Assembly (NCBI RefSeq): GCF_902497625.1
Contig: NZ_CABVGX010000017.1
Location: 1 to 64,000 of the forward strand
Reading direction: 5' to 3'
Length of the DNA stretch: 64,000 nucleotides
From: Pseudomonas fluorescens
GTDB taxonomy: Bacteria > Pseudomonadota > Gammaproteobacteria > Pseudomonadales > Pseudomonadaceae
Both the position numbers and the translations under genes were made by a program. Every line of letters starts with the position of its first letter. Positions within the stretch are counted from its first letter, which is position 1. Below are positions 25,951 to 35,551 of this stretch, piece by piece. Below the pieces are notes generated by a model that ran no database searches, was not told the origin of the DNA, and saw nothing but the letters and a program-made list of their open reading frames with translations.

Positions 25951-26898
25951 TTAGAACCACACTCGGACGCCGAGCACTAGGCGTGCTTCGTTATTATCTT
26001 CGCCTTCATCGCGGGCATAGTCTGCGGTTTTGCCGTAAGCCCGATTCCAAGTTACACCGACGTAAGGTGCGAATTGCGGACGGAATTCGTACCGGAGCCG
26101 CAAACCAATCTCACTTTCAGACAGCCCTGATCCAACTCCACGTTGGGGATCGTTTTTGCCATAGAAATTGAATTCTGCCGTCGGTTGCAGAATCAGCTTA
26201 TTGGTAAGGAGAATGTCGTAGTCACCCTCCAACCGAGCAGCGGTCTGGCCACCTTCACCCAGATAAGCAGTAGCCTGGGCCTCGAAATTGTAGAGCGCAA
26301 GGCCCTGAATACCGAAAGCAGCCCACGTTTGTGGGTCGCCTGGTTTGAAGTCTTGACGAACCCCACCGACTAAATCCCACCAAGGGCTAATGGCGTGTCC
26401 CCATAAAGCGTGAACCTCAGCTTCTTCAGTCTTTCCATTGGTGCGCTCACCTTCGGTGCGCAACCAAAGGCGATCAACATCTCCCCCTATCCAACCTTGG
26501 GCTTCCCAGTTCAGCGCGCTTCCATCGTCAGCATCCTGCCATTCCAGCTTCTCAAATATAAAAAATGAGTTGAGAGCACTGTCATGGACTTCGTGACCAC
26601 CAGGGGCGTTATAAACTGCGGCTCTGTCAGCATCGGTAAGTGGTGGTATCGGAGTCCGACTTTGAGTTTGTGGCTGCTTGGCGGGCTGCATACCCTCCAT
26701 TTTGCTGTGATCCATGCCCTTCATCTGGCTGTGATCCATGCCCTGCATCTGGCCCTGATCCATACCCTGCATTTGGCTGTGATCCATGCCCTGCATCTGC
26801 CCAGTAGACTCAGCAGCTGCCGGCAAGGCAACACCAGCAGTGAGAGCGACCGTGAGCACAGCTGAGTGCATGCGAGTCCCGCTTAAGAAATTACTCAT
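25951..26898 (-). CDS. copB: Copper resistance outer-membrane protein CopB
   Basis: A 315-aa CopB/PcoB protein. After a signal peptide there is a Met/His-rich repeat region (units like MQGMDHSQ, about residues 35-80), then the beta-barrel domain ending in VLGVRVWF, the aromatic C-terminus of outer-membrane proteins. The start at 26898 is preferred because AAGGAG lies 8 bases upstream; an ATG two codons earlier abuts the site. It follows copA by 10 bases. It probably sequesters copper at the outer membrane. Confidence 0.92.
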   Translation of the reverse strand: MSNFLSGTRMHSAVLTVALTAGVALPAAAESTGQMQGMDHSQMQGMDQGQMQGMDHSQMKGMDHSKMEGMQPAKQPQTQSRTPIPPLTDADRAAVYNAPGGHEVHDSALNSFFIFEKLEWQDADDGSALNWEAQGWIGGDVDRLWLRTEGERTNGKTEEAEVHALWGHAISPWWDLVGGVRQDFKPGDPQTWAAFGIQGLALYNFEAQATAYLGEGGQTAARLEGDYDILLTNKLILQPTAEFNFYGKNDPQRGVGSGLSESEIGLRLRYEFRPQFAPYVGVTWNRAYGKTADYARDEGEDNNEARLVLGVRVWF

Positions 26899-26908
26899 AG
26901 CCATCTCC

Positions 26909-28771
26909 TTATTCCTCCACGCGCACTTCACGGAACATGCCCATTTCCATGTGGTACAGGAGATGGCAGTGATAGGCCCAGCGTCCCAACGCATCAGCAG
27001 TCACTCGGTAGCTACGCTTTGATCCTGGCGGCATATCGATGGTGTGTTTGCGGACAAGGAATTGCCCGTTTTCATCTTCAAGGTCGCTCCACATCCCATG
27101 CAGGTGGATGGGGTGAGTCATCATGGTGTCGTTCACGAGAACGAACCGAACTCGCTCGCCGTACTTCAGTTTTAACGGCTCGGCGTCCGAAAACTTCACG
27201 CCGTTGAAAGACCAGGAAAACTTTTCCATGTGACCAGTCAAGTGCAGTTCGATGGTTCGACTTGGCTCACGTCCATCTGGATCTTCAAACGTGCTCTTTA
27301 GGTCAGAGTACGTCAGTACCTTTCGGCCATTTTCGCGAAGGCCCATACCGGGATCATCAAGCTTCGGCGATGTCGACATTGCTTGCATGTCGACGAGAGG
27401 ATTGTTGGACTCTGTGGCTGGGTGCGACTGCATTTCTCCCATACCACTCATGCCATCCATGGACATATTGCTGTGATCCATTCCCTGCATGCTGTCCATA
27501 CCGGACATGCCTTGCACAGCGCCAGAGCTATCTTTCATGGCTCCACCGTCCATACCTGACATACCCTGCATCGAGTCGTCTCCCATACCGCCCATTTTGC
27601 TGTGATCCATTCCAGCCATATCGCCCATACCGGCCATCGCACCGTGATCCATACCGGCCATACCCATGTCGGCCATGGTTACTAGAGGTCGAGGGTCTAG
27701 CGCAGGTACTGGAGCAGTCATGCCAGACCGGACGGCCAAGGTGCCTCGGGCGTAACCCGACCGATCCATCGACTGCGCAAACAGTGTGTAGGCCTCTTGG
27801 GTGGGTTCGACGATCACGTCAAACGTCTCGGCAGTAGCGATTCTGAACTCATCCACGATTACAGGTTTGACGTACTGGCCATCAGCGGCCACAACAGTCA
27901 TCTTCAAACCTGGGATACGTACATCGAAGTAGGACATGGCTGAACCATTGATGAACCTTAACCTAAGCTTTTCGCCAGGTTTGAAGGTGCCAGTCCAGTT
28001 GGAGTCTGGAGCCTGTCCGTTCATCAAGTAGGTGTACGTCGCGCCACTGACGTCCGCAATGTCAGTAGGGTTCATCTTCATCTCGGCCCACATCTTGCGA
28101 TCAGCGACGGTTGCTGACCAACCTTTGTCAGCCACGTCATTGATGAAGTCACCCACTGTTCGCTTATGGGTGTTGTAGTAGTCCGCCTGTTTCTTCAGTG
28201 TTTTCATCAGCGAAGCCGGATTTTCATCCGTCCAGTCGCTAAGCATCACCACGAGGTCACGGTCATACTCAAATGGCTCGGGCTCTTTCGCGTCGATTAC
28301 CAATGGGCCGTATACACCTACCTGTTCTTGGAAGCCGGAGTGACTGTGATACCAGTACGTTCCGTTCTGCTTGACCTTGAACTGATAGACGTACGTGCCA
28401 TCAGGCTCAATTCCATGGAAACTAAGGCCTGGCACACCGTCCATGTTTGCCGGAAGGATAATTCCGTGCCAGTGGATAGAAGTCATATCCTTGAGGCGGT
28501 TCTTGACCCGCAAGGTCACGGTATCGCCCTCACGCCAGCGCAGCTGGGGCCCAGGAATCCCGCCATTTATGGTCATGGCCGTCCGGGAGTTCCCAGTGAT
28601 ATTTACCGGTGTTTCTCCGATGAAGAGGTCAAACTCTGTACCTGACAAGACATTGGCATCGCCCACTCTAGGGGCGGCCCAGATAGGGGTATGCCAGAGG
28701 CCTAAACCACCGAGAATCCCGCCTGCGGTGAGTCCTTTCACAAAGGTGCGCCGAGAGGTTTTGGCTTGCAT
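26909..28771 (-). CDS. copA: Periplasmic multicopper oxidase CopA
   Basis: A 620-aa laccase-like oxidase with a Tat signal (SRRTFVKG). The four copper-ligand blocks are visible: [27 protein letters not shown] and [14 protein letters not shown] long Met/Gly/Asp/His-rich insert (roughly residues 365-470, [17 protein letters not shown] and similar) probably stores Cu(I). CopA oxidises Cu(I) to less toxic Cu(II) in the periplasm. First gene of copABCD, with a CopR-type box about 125 bases upstream. Confidence 0.95.
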   Translation of the reverse strand: MQAKTSRRTFVKGLTAGGILGGLGLWHTPIWAAPRVGDANVLSGTEFDLFIGETPVNITGNSRTAMTINGGIPGPQLRWREGDTVTLRVKNRLKDMTSIHWHGIILPANMDGVPGLSFHGIEPDGTYVYQFKVKQNGTYWYHSHSGFQEQVGVYGPLVIDAKEPEPFEYDRDLVVMLSDWTDENPASLMKTLKKQADYYNTHKRTVGDFINDVADKGWSATVADRKMWAEMKMNPTDIADVSGATYTYLMNGQAPDSNWTGTFKPGEKLRLRFINGSAMSYFDVRIPGLKMTVVAADGQYVKPVIVDEFRIATAETFDVIVEPTQEAYTLFAQSMDRSGYARGTLAVRSGMTAPVPALDPRPLVTMADMGMAGMDHGAMAGMGDMAGMDHSKMGGMGDDSMQGMSGMDGGAMKDSSGAVQGMSGMDSMQGMDHSNMSMDGMSGMGEMQSHPATESNNPLVDMQAMSTSPKLDDPGMGLRENGRKVLTYSDLKSTFEDPDGREPSRTIELHLTGHMEKFSWSFNGVKFSDAEPLKLKYGERVRFVLVNDTMMTHPIHLHGMWSDLEDENGQFLVRKHTIDMPPGSKRSYRVTADALGRWAYHCHLLYHMEMGMFREVRVEE

Positions 28772-28895
28772 ACCGATTCATGTCCCGTCAGTCGGATGTT
28801 AGATGTGCGCACTGGGCGTGCCCCTAAGGGCTAACGCTAGACGAGCTAGTGCGCTTGATGTATCGGAAGATGCCATAAGCCAGCAAACGGGGTGA

Positions 28896-28909
28896 TTACA
28901 TTTCAGTAA
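28896..28909. promoter_or_regulatory. CopR-type box upstream of copABCD
   Basis: TTACA-TTTC-AGTAA, one base off the full palindrome, lies between copA and the small upstream gene. Same core as at 23866 and 23952. Confidence 0.65.
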
Positions 28910-28919
28910 GCTGGTTGGC

Positions 28920-29129
28920 TCAGCAATGGTGAGGCTGCTTTTCAGCCTTGAGCTTCTCTTGTGCAATATTTTCTTGCGCCTCAGCTCCGGGGGCAGACTT
29001 TCCGGTGGCCATTGCCGTCTGGCGAGCTTGTTCCATGCGCTCAACCGCACGGTCGCCGCCACCTTCGGCAAGGGCCAGGGACGATATAGCCAAACTGAGT
29101 GTAAGAATCACAACGTTAGTTGCTCTCAT
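28920..29129 (-). CDS. Small secreted copper-cluster protein
   Basis: A 69-aa protein with a signal peptide (MRATNVVILTLSLAISSLALA), a helical charged mature part and a C-terminal QPHHC that could bind metal. It is upstream of copA on the same strand, with a CopR-type box between them. I know of similar small proteins next to Pseudomonas cop genes but no assigned function. Confidence 0.65.
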   Translation of the reverse strand: MRATNVVILTLSLAISSLALAEGGGDRAVERMEQARQTAMATGKSAPGAEAQENIAQEKLKAEKQPHHC

Positions 29130-29235
29130 AGTGCATCTCCTTCAAGGAATTGACTCTCGTTGAAACCAGAGAGTTTGAGCGTCAGCTCGATGAGGATGAT
29201 GAAGGGACGCACCTGTCAGCACGCTTAGCCAGTGA

Positions 29236-29249
29236 TTACACTTTTGACA
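29236..29249. promoter_or_regulatory. Possible CopR-type box
   Basis: TTACA-CTTT-TGACA, one base off TTACA-N4-TGTAA, in the divergent gap between the 28920 and 29415 genes. Weaker than the other three sites. The rest of 29130-29414 holds no gene that I can support. Confidence 0.45.
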
Positions 29250-29414
29250 GCATACGGAGAAACTCAACATCTGAAAAATCGACTGGCGTCATGAAATTTG
29301 ACCGCACCACAGAACCGACAGCCGGCTGCATAAATTGATATAGATCAACCGTGGCACTTCAATGTGGCGTATGTTGAAAAATCAAAATCCGCTAATCAGT
29401 ACCGGAGATTCTCC

Positions 29415-29810
29415 ATGTTCTGGTTTCGCCATCGTCAACCAACGTTCATACGCCTCGCCGTCGTGCTGTGGGTGTTAGCGTTTGGTCTGGCAGCGACCCA
29501 GGGATGTCTGGTACAGCCCAGCCACAATCCGGCTACAACGCATGTCTCGCTGAACACTCCGCAAGATAACGAAAGCCACGACGCCCATGCCCTCGGCTGC
29601 CTTCAGCACTGCGCCGATGCGGCGATAGCTGTAAGTCCTTCGCTCCATCTTCAAACATTTGATCTGTTCAGTTGGACGCTTCTGCTCCTTATCCCAGCGT
29701 TGCTGATTTTGTATCCCGCCAATCCCTCCGCTTTTGCCTTTCTTGCATTACGGAGCCCTGTACCTGCCAGACCTCCTGCCCGCCTGATTTTCGTCCGTTT
29801 CAACGATTAA
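29415..29810 (+). CDS. Copper-cluster membrane protein (DUF2946-like)
   Basis: A 131-aa protein with an N-terminal TM/signal (RLAVVLWVLAFGLAATQ), a short periplasmic part with GCLQHCADAA, a second TM (LFSWTLLLLIPALLILY) and a basic tail. The Cys/His arrangement resembles small DUF2946-type proteins found near copper genes; that assignment is tentative. A GGAG site precedes the ATG at 29415. It is divergent from the copA side and starts the rightward copper unit. Confidence 0.55.
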   Translation: MFWFRHRQPTFIRLAVVLWVLAFGLAATQGCLVQPSHNPATTHVSLNTPQDNESHDAHALGCLQHCADAAIAVSPSLHLQTFDLFSWTLLLLIPALLILYPANPSAFAFLALRSPVPARPPARLIFVRFND

Positions 29811-29909
29811 TCCGACCTTCTGCGCGCCCATCTTCGGCGCACTGTCTGACTGCGCCTATCTGGTGCGGCTCGGTATTACCTGAGTTGTCCTGACCCTTTG
29901 GAGATTGCC

Positions 29910-30308
29910 ATGCATACCTCATTGAAATTTATCCTCGCCACCTTGCTCGTGAGCAGCCCACTCATGGCCTCGGCAGTCGATGAGCATCACCCGGAGCAGA
30001 CTCCGACCGCACCCGGCCAGACCAGCGAATCAGCTACGCCGATGCAAAACAATGTCATGACCGAGCAAATGCAAAAAATGCAGGCTGCACACGACAAGGC
30101 AGCCGCCGCCAAGACCCCTGCCGAGCGACACGCCGCCATGCAGGAGAGCATGAAGACGATGAAGGACAGCATGGCCATGATGCATAAGAACTGTCATGGC
30201 ATGGGCATGGGCGGCAACAAAGACGGCATGGAGATGGGAATGATGAACATGATGATGAAAATGATGGATCAGCAATCGAGCATGATGAACATGCCGATGA
30301 GCAAGTGA
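29910..30308 (+). CDS. Methionine-rich periplasmic protein
   Basis: A 132-aa secreted protein. A signal peptide (LKFILATLLVSSPLMASA) is followed by a Q/A/K-rich helix and a very Met-rich tail (MGMGGNKDGMEMGMMNMMMK) with HKNCHGM. The composition indicates Cu(I)/Ag(I) binding. It lies in the rightward copper unit, with a GGAG site ahead of the ATG. Confidence 0.7.
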   Translation: MHTSLKFILATLLVSSPLMASAVDEHHPEQTPTAPGQTSESATPMQNNVMTEQMQKMQAAHDKAAAAKTPAERHAAMQESMKTMKDSMAMMHKNCHGMGMGGNKDGMEMGMMNMMMKMMDQQSSMMNMPMSK

Positions 30309-30338
30309 CGTGCACAAGCCTGTAGGCAATGCAGCGAC

Positions 30339-30374
30339 GGTTTTACCTTAGCCAATATGCCAAGGGTAAAACTG
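30339..30374. repeat. Inverted repeat between copper genes
   Basis: GTTTTACCTTAGCC and GCCAAGGGTAAAAC form a stem of about 13 pairs with one bulge and an AATAT loop. No T-run follows, so it may be an operator or an RNA processing site rather than a terminator. Confidence 0.4.
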
Positions 30375-30434
30375 CCGCCCGTTGAACCTATACGCCGTAC
30401 CACTGAACAGCACTTCCCTCAGGAGTACAGAACC

Positions 30435-30686
30435 ATGATGAATTCACCACATTCCGCTAACACCGCTCCAACATTTTTGAGGAGCAAACCCGGTATAGCG
30501 CTGGGCATGCTGCTGGTGATCGTGCTGTTCTATCTAGCAAGAGAACACTACGGCCATATGTTGGGATTACTGCCTTACATGATTTTGCTGTTGTGCCCGC
30601 TGATGCATTTTTTCGGGCACCACCACGGTGGTCACAGTCATCACGGCGACACCTCAGTCTCAACCAAAGATGCGAACAGGAGTTAG
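30435..30686 (+). CDS. DUF2933-type small membrane protein
   Basis: An 83-aa protein with one or two TM segments (KPGIALGMLLVIVLFYLA and LLPYMILLLCPLMHFF) and a His-rich C-terminus (GHHHGGHSHHGD), matching the DUF2933 pattern seen beside copper ATPases. AGGAGT precedes the ATG at 30435. It ends 3 bases before the P-type ATPase start, so it is probably cotranscribed with it. Confidence 0.75.
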   Translation: MMNSPHSANTAPTFLRSKPGIALGMLLVIVLFYLAREHYGHMLGLLPYMILLLCPLMHFFGHHHGGHSHHGDTSVSTKDANRS

Positions 30687-30689
30687 CTC

Positions 30690-33047
30690 ATGAACACCCC
30701 TGAGGTTCGTCAAGAGCACGGCCCAATACAGAACGCTGAACCCCAACCCACCGGAGCTCACGATCCCGTGTGCGGCATGACCGTGAGTAACGACAGCCAG
30801 TTCAGCACGGAATATGAGGGGCAAAACTACCGGTTCTGCAGCCAGAAATGCCAAACGACCTTCAGGGCAGCGCCGGAGCGTTATCGAATATCTCAACTGA
30901 AAATCGAACCAGTCCCTCAGACAACAGCAGAACCGTTAACGGGTGCCGCTGAATACACATGTCCCATGCATCCGGAAATTCGCCAGATCGGCCCCGGCGT
31001 CTGCCCTAAGTGCGGCATGACCTTAGAGCCGGTGATTCCCGAATTGGAGGAAGAGGAGAACTTAGAACTCAAGGACTTCTCCCAGCGCTTCTGGTGGACA
31101 TTGCCACTGACAGTGATCGTCACCGTGCTGGCTATGGGTGGGCATGCCCTGGAGCTGTTCCATGGCACCACGCAAAATTGGGTCGAGCTGGGATTGGCTA
31201 CACCCGTCGTGCTTTGGGCTGGCTGGCCGTTTTATGTGCGCGGCGTGCGCTCGGTGATTCAGCGTAGTCCGAACATGTGGACGTTGATCGGGCTTGGCAC
31301 GGCGGCGGCCTACCTTTACAGCGTCGTGGCCACCCTGGCCCCCGATGTATTCCCCAGCAACTTCATGATGGAGGGCCGCATCGGTGTGTACTTCGAAGCG
31401 GCGGCTGTGATCATCTCACTGACCCTTCTCGGCCAGATGCTCGAGCTCAAGGCTCGCTCGCAAACCTCGGCTGCCATCAAGTCGCTGCTTGGACTGGCCC
31501 CAAAAACTGCCCGTCGGATCAATGCCGATGGCACGGAAGAAGACATCCCTCTGACACACGTACACAGCGGCGACACGTTACGTGTGCGACCGGGCGAAAA
31601 AGTGCCTGTCGACGGTCAGGTGTTGCAAGGCGAAAGCGCTGTAGATGAGTCGATGCTCACCGGCGAACCGATACCGATCATGAAGAGAGCCGGCGACGCG
31701 CTGATTGGCGCCACTCTCAACATTCACGGCAGTCTGGTGATGCAGGCGCAGAAGATAGGGTCGGCGACCCTGCTCGCACAGATTGTGCAGATGGTTGTGC
31801 AGGCACAACGCTCAAAAGCGCCGATGCAACGGCTGGCAGATGTGATTGCCAGTTACTTCGTGATCGTTGTGATTGCTATCGCCGCGCTAACTCTACTCGG
31901 CTGGGGGCTGTGGGGGCCCGAGCCAAGTTGGGTGTTTGGACTGATCAACGCTGTCGCGGTCATGATCATTGCCTGTCCCTGTGCCCTTGGCCTAGCGACA
32001 CCGATGTCAGTCATGGTTGCCACCGGCAAGGCTGCTGGCAGCGGCGTATTGTTTCGCGATGCCGCCGCCATCGAAAACCTGCGCAAGATAGACATCTTGA
32101 TAGTCGACAAAACTGGCACCCTCACTGAAGGTCGACCAGCGTTCCATAGCGTCGGGGCCGTACCCGGATTTACTCAGGATGAAGTGTTGCGCCTGGCCGC
32201 AAGTCTCGATCAGGGCAGTGAGCATCCATTGGCCCACGCCATCGTCGAGCAGGCTCGTGCCGCAGGGCTAAAACTGGTGACACCTGAAACCTTCGAGTCA
32301 GCCTCAGGTATTGGTGTAAGCGGGCAGGTCGAGGGTCGCCGCCTGATGCTAGGCAATACCGCGTTGATGCAGGAGGCCGGCGTTTCCACAGAGAGCTTGC
32401 AAGAACATGCCGAGAAGCTACGCGGCGACGGTACGAGCATCATGTACCTGGCAGTCGATGGCGCCCTGGCGGGTTTGCTGGCTGTTGCCGACCCCATCAA
32501 ACCCACCACGAAGCTGGCCGTCGAGCGTCTGCAGGCGGATGGCGTCAAGGTCATCATGGCCACTGGCGACGGCCTTACGACTGCTCGCTCGGTAGCTCGC
32601 CAGTTGGGCATCGAGGAGGTTCACGGCGAGGTCAAACCGCAAGATAAAGAGCGTCTGGTGGCATCTCTGCAACAAGCCGGACACCGGGTGGCGATGGCCG
32701 GCGACGGTATTAATGATGCCCCCGCACTGGCTCGCGCTGATGTAGGTATCGCCATGGGCACTGGCACTGACGTGGCAATGAACAGCGCTCAGGTCACCCT
32801 GGTCAAGGGGGATCTGCTCGGTATCCTGCGTGCTCGCAGCCTGTCAGTCGCAACGGTGAGAAATATGCACCAGAACCTGACCTTCGCCTTCCTTTACAAC
32901 GCCATGGGTATCCCACTGGCTGCCGGCTTGTTCTTTCCACTTACCGGTCACCTTCTGTCACCGCTCATTGCCGCACTGGCCATGAGCGTGAGCTCGGCGT
33001 CGGTAGTATTCAACGCCTTGCGTCTGCGCCAGGCTTCCATTGATTGA
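30690..33047 (+). CDS. copA: Cu(I)/Ag(I)-translocating P-type ATPase
   Basis: A 785-aa P1B ATPase that pumps Cu(I)/Ag(I) from cytoplasm to periplasm. Instead of HMA domains its N-terminus has a YHS domain ([11 protein letters not shown] ... [12 protein letters not shown], residues 25-70) and a heavy-metal-binding domain ([20 protein letters not shown], about 88-115). Then come the A-domain TGEPIP, membrane motif [11 protein letters not shown] (CPC near 428-430), phosphorylation motif DKTGTLTEG (D near 473) and [16 protein letters not shown]. It follows the DUF2933 gene by 3 bases, and the chaperone gene lies 114 bases downstream. Confidence 0.95.
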   Translation: MNTPEVRQEHGPIQNAEPQPTGAHDPVCGMTVSNDSQFSTEYEGQNYRFCSQKCQTTFRAAPERYRISQLKIEPVPQTTAEPLTGAAEYTCPMHPEIRQIGPGVCPKCGMTLEPVIPELEEEENLELKDFSQRFWWTLPLTVIVTVLAMGGHALELFHGTTQNWVELGLATPVVLWAGWPFYVRGVRSVIQRSPNMWTLIGLGTAAAYLYSVVATLAPDVFPSNFMMEGRIGVYFEAAAVIISLTLLGQMLELKARSQTSAAIKSLLGLAPKTARRINADGTEEDIPLTHVHSGDTLRVRPGEKVPVDGQVLQGESAVDESMLTGEPIPIMKRAGDALIGATLNIHGSLVMQAQKIGSATLLAQIVQMVVQAQRSKAPMQRLADVIASYFVIVVIAIAALTLLGWGLWGPEPSWVFGLINAVAVMIIACPCALGLATPMSVMVATGKAAGSGVLFRDAAAIENLRKIDILIVDKTGTLTEGRPAFHSVGAVPGFTQDEVLRLAASLDQGSEHPLAHAIVEQARAAGLKLVTPETFESASGIGVSGQVEGRRLMLGNTALMQEAGVSTESLQEHAEKLRGDGTSIMYLAVDGALAGLLAVADPIKPTTKLAVERLQADGVKVIMATGDGLTTARSVARQLGIEEVHGEVKPQDKERLVASLQQAGHRVAMAGDGINDAPALARADVGIAMGTGTDVAMNSAQVTLVKGDLLGILRARSLSVATVRNMHQNLTFAFLYNAMGIPLAAGLFFPLTGHLLSPLIAALAMSVSSASVVFNALRLRQASID

Positions 33048-33161
33048 GTGAAAACGACCGCTTGACCTTGCCATGGCAGCAAGGTTGAGGATAAGCCAAC
33101 GCCGCAGAAAAGCCTCGTGCGTCAGTCTTTCCATGATCAATTTAGTTGTGAGGAGTCACCA

Positions 33162-33434
33162 ATGAAAACTGTTGAACTGCAAGTCCAAGGCATGAGCTGT
33201 GGTTCGTGTGTCAAACATGTCACCGAAGCGCTGCGCCCACTTGAAGGAGTCAGTGACGTAACAGTGGATCTACAAGCCGGACGGGTGGAGGTCAGCGGCG
33301 ATTCGGACAGTCAAGCGCTGCTTGCGGCCCTGGAGAACGCGGGCTATCCAGCACAGCTGGCGACAGTGGAAAGCGTAGCGAGTAAGAAAACCTCGGGCTG
33401 TGGCGGGAACGGCGGCGGTTGCTGCTGCCGGTAA
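33162..33434 (+). CDS. copZ: CopZ-like copper chaperone with Cys-rich tail
   Basis: A 90-aa HMA protein with GMSCGSCVKHV (metal-binding CxxC at residues 13-16) and the usual beta-alpha-beta length. Unusually it ends in GCGGNGGGCCCR, an extra Cys cluster. An AGGAGT site precedes the ATG. It lies just after the P-type ATPase gene and probably delivers Cu(I) to it. A CCTTGC/GCAAGG hairpin at about 33065-33083 separates the two genes. Confidence 0.88.
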   Translation: MKTVELQVQGMSCGSCVKHVTEALRPLEGVSDVTVDLQAGRVEVSGDSDSQALLAALENAGYPAQLATVESVASKKTSGCGGNGGGCCCR

Positions 33435-33461
33435 GCATTATTTATAAACAGGAGAACTCCC

Positions 33462-33614
33462 ATTAATGCCAGTCTGCGAATTGCTGCGTTCACGACACTA
33501 CTCATGACCGGAGCGGCACAAGCCGCTGAAGTCATCGACGTTTACCGCGATCCTAACTGCGGCTGCTGCAAGGCAAACCATCTCCGCTCTATCGCTACCA
33601 TCATGACGCTTTAG
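33462..33614 (+). pseudogene. Truncated DUF411 gene
   Basis: An open frame encodes the end of a signal peptide (LRIAAFTTLLMTGAAQA) and then EVIDVYRDPNCGCCKAN, the start of a DUF411 domain, before the similarity ends and a stop follows about 13 codons later. A GGAGAA site precedes an ATT codon in frame, so the original start may have been non-standard or lost. It marks a broken right edge of this copper block; a full-length relative is at 24063. Confidence 0.75.
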
Positions 33615-33636
33615 TCAAATGCTTGAAACGTCGTCA

Positions 33637-33915
33637 TCAAAGGTCATCCTGCTCTTCCCGAATGTCGACTTCGCCCATCGCTCCTAGGTAAATCTTGCGA
33701 CAAGGAAGCTTGGTGATGAGCCCGTTTTCGAAAAGCACCCTGGGAATATCCCCGAACAAGCTCGACACTTCCCATTTCTCTGTGAGCGGCTTCATTGCCT
33801 CTGCTATGAATGAATCGAGGTCGAAGTCCTGTGTTGCAACAAAGGGCCCAGCGCGGTCGTAACTCTCAAAAATGCCCGAGGCAATGCAGATGACTTCGCC
33901 TGCCTTGACGATCAT
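33637..33915 (-). CDS. Hypothetical protein
   Basis: A 92-aa protein starting MIVKAGEVICIASGIFESYD, with a GAGGTGG site before the ATG at 33915. An upstream extension would overlap the next gene by 77 bases, so I rejected it. No domain recognised. It is last in a run of four leftward small genes (35325 to 33637). Confidence 0.5.
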   Translation of the reverse strand: MIVKAGEVICIASGIFESYDRAGPFVATQDFDLDSFIAEAMKPLTEKWEVSSLFGDIPRVLFENGLITKLPCRKIYLGAMGEVDIREEQDDL

Positions 33916-33970
33916 GACGCCACCTCGAAGCCATTCAGGAGGCTTCGCCAGTTGAAGAAGACCACGACTA

Positions 33971-34354
33971 TTACTGCAACCCTCGCGGGGTGAAGTGGTG
34001 CATCCCCTGTGAAAGCCGCAGAAACTCACGCAGACTTGCACGTCCATTGCCCCTCTGGAACGTGGCGATGACGTACCTAGAGTTCACTGTGGTCAGCACC
34101 CAAAATCGGCCCTCGCGCTCCGCCTTAATGACGTCAGAAGTCCGGATCGCGTGACCGTCGCCGAACCGTCCATATTGGTCTTTACGGTTGTGACCAAACA
34201 CGACGCCTAATCCAGCACGAGCCTTTATGGATACTCCGCAGAGATAGGCTGTTATAGGTTTGTCGAAGCCTTGCGCTTGTGCTTTTAGGATTCGTGCGAG
34301 ATCGAAATCTGTATGTCGTTTTCCATGAAAATTTACATCCAAAGTATTCAGCAA
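33971..34354 (-). CDS. Hypothetical protein
   Basis: A 127-aa basic protein with a TTG start and an AAGGAG site 8 bases upstream. It contains GVVFGHNRKDQYGRFGDGH and RFWVLTTVNSRYVIATF, suggesting a small beta-rich fold. No family recognised. Part of the leftward run of small genes. Confidence 0.5.
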   Translation of the reverse strand: MLNTLDVNFHGKRHTDFDLARILKAQAQGFDKPITAYLCGVSIKARAGLGVVFGHNRKDQYGRFGDGHAIRTSDVIKAEREGRFWVLTTVNSRYVIATFQRGNGRASLREFLRLSQGMHHFTPRGLQ

Positions 34355-34444
34355 AATTGCACTCCTTTCGCAGCCCGTATGGCGTTACCAGGAAATCCAC
34401 ACGGAACCATCTGCGCTGATATCGTGCGGGATTTTTGGTAAATT

Positions 34445-34891
34445 TCAGGCTGTACGGATCATGTTCACGTGATAGACCGGACGGAGGTTGCTTAGCACAT
34501 CACTGCTGAAGCCAGGTTGGTGAGAGCTGTGGTATTTGGAGCCGGTCTCCACCTCCAGCAGGCACACAGCACACTCGTTTTGGTCTTCACCAAGCGTCAC
34601 TTTGGTCAGTTTCTCCATGCGCCAAACTCCCGTGCCATTCATGTGGGCAGGTGTGACTACTTGCACCTCTGTGATGACCGTCTCCGCGTCCTGGGCAATC
34701 AGCAGTTGCTGAAGCCGTGGTTCGCTGTCGATCATCAGAACCGCCTCTGAAATTCTGTCCTCGTACATGGCCTGGACAGTTACGTGATACCAGTGATTAC
34801 GAAGCACTTTGGATACCTGATGCCATTGGTACTGACCCTCACCGAACATGCCCGGTAGGCCTAGCATGTCGGCGTCGTGTGTTTTAAACAT
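34445..34891 (-). CDS. Hypothetical protein
   Basis: A 148-aa soluble protein, start MFKTHDADMLGLPG. It has no signal peptide or recognised domain; HQVSKVLRNHWYHVTVQAMY and CAVCLLEVE are its most distinctive parts. Same strand and spacing style as its neighbours, which suggests a small operon of orphan genes. Confidence 0.5.
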   Translation of the reverse strand: MFKTHDADMLGLPGMFGEGQYQWHQVSKVLRNHWYHVTVQAMYEDRISEAVLMIDSEPRLQQLLIAQDAETVITEVQVVTPAHMNGTGVWRMEKLTKVTLGEDQNECAVCLLEVETGSKYHSSHQPGFSSDVLSNLRPVYHVNMIRTA

Positions 34892-34932
34892 CGTATGTCC
34901 TTAGCCTGAATGGGCTCCGATACAGAGCGCAG

Positions 34933-35325
34933 TTAGAAGAGGGAGAAAACGTCTTTCAGGCTTGCGAGCTGTTCATGACCAGGGCCAATCAACACGTAAA
35001 CAGAGTTCCTGGTTTCGAACGCAACACCGTCGTGGAATCCGGTACACATGCTTGAACGAACCCAGTCGCCCCGTTCGAAACGGCCTTGGCTGTCCTCGGC
35101 CACGTTGTGAGCAAACAGGATCATCGGGAGCTGGCCAGCTGCATGGCATTTGAAGAGTTCGTCGCGAGTGACTTCAATGCGAAATATTGTCCAGTCGCGA
35201 ACTAGGCAGTAAGGCTTTTTAGGGAATCGTTCAACTGCTAAAGCTCGAGCTTCAGAAGTACCCTCCAGGCCTTCAAGGGGCGTTCTTGACCCTTTCATAA
35301 AGTCGGGCTCTTGGACGCTAGCCAT
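34933..35325 (-). CDS. Hypothetical protein, DUF6957-like
   Basis: A 130-aa protein with the pattern DWTIFRIEVTRDELF, GQLPMILFAHNV, RGDWVRSSMC and FETRNSVYVLIGPGHE, which I recall from a family named DUF6957 common in Pseudomonas; the name is from memory. The ATG at 35325 has a GAGGTG site 6 bases upstream. It is first in the leftward run of small genes and divergent from the Xre gene. Confidence 0.6.
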   Translation of the reverse strand: MASVQEPDFMKGSRTPLEGLEGTSEARALAVERFPKKPYCLVRDWTIFRIEVTRDELFKCHAAGQLPMILFAHNVAEDSQGRFERGDWVRSSMCTGFHDGVAFETRNSVYVLIGPGHEQLASLKDVFSLF

Positions 35326-35473
35326 AGGGTTCACCTCAATTAATAACCCGGAAATTGACAATTCAATCCCGCTTGTTTGCGCTCGCCCCTCGCAAAGAAT
35401 CTCTCCGCATGCCAGTTGCGTTGGCTTGGAGACGTCAATCGGATCACGGGAAGCCAGCCTGAAAGTGCTGCTA

Positions 35474-35509
35474 GCACCATAATACGGATGATAGTCCGTG
35501 TTATGGTGC
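35474..35509. promoter_or_regulatory. Long inverted repeat, probable Xre operator
   Basis: Arms of 15 bases, GCACCATAATACGGA and TCCGTGTTATGGTGC, with one mismatch and a 6-base spacer. It lies 42 bases before the Xre regulator start, in the gap shared with the divergent small-gene run. This is a likely autoregulatory operator. Confidence 0.7.
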
Positions 35510-35551
35510 GACGCAATATGGCCTCATCCTCGATTTGCCTGGGGAAATGTC

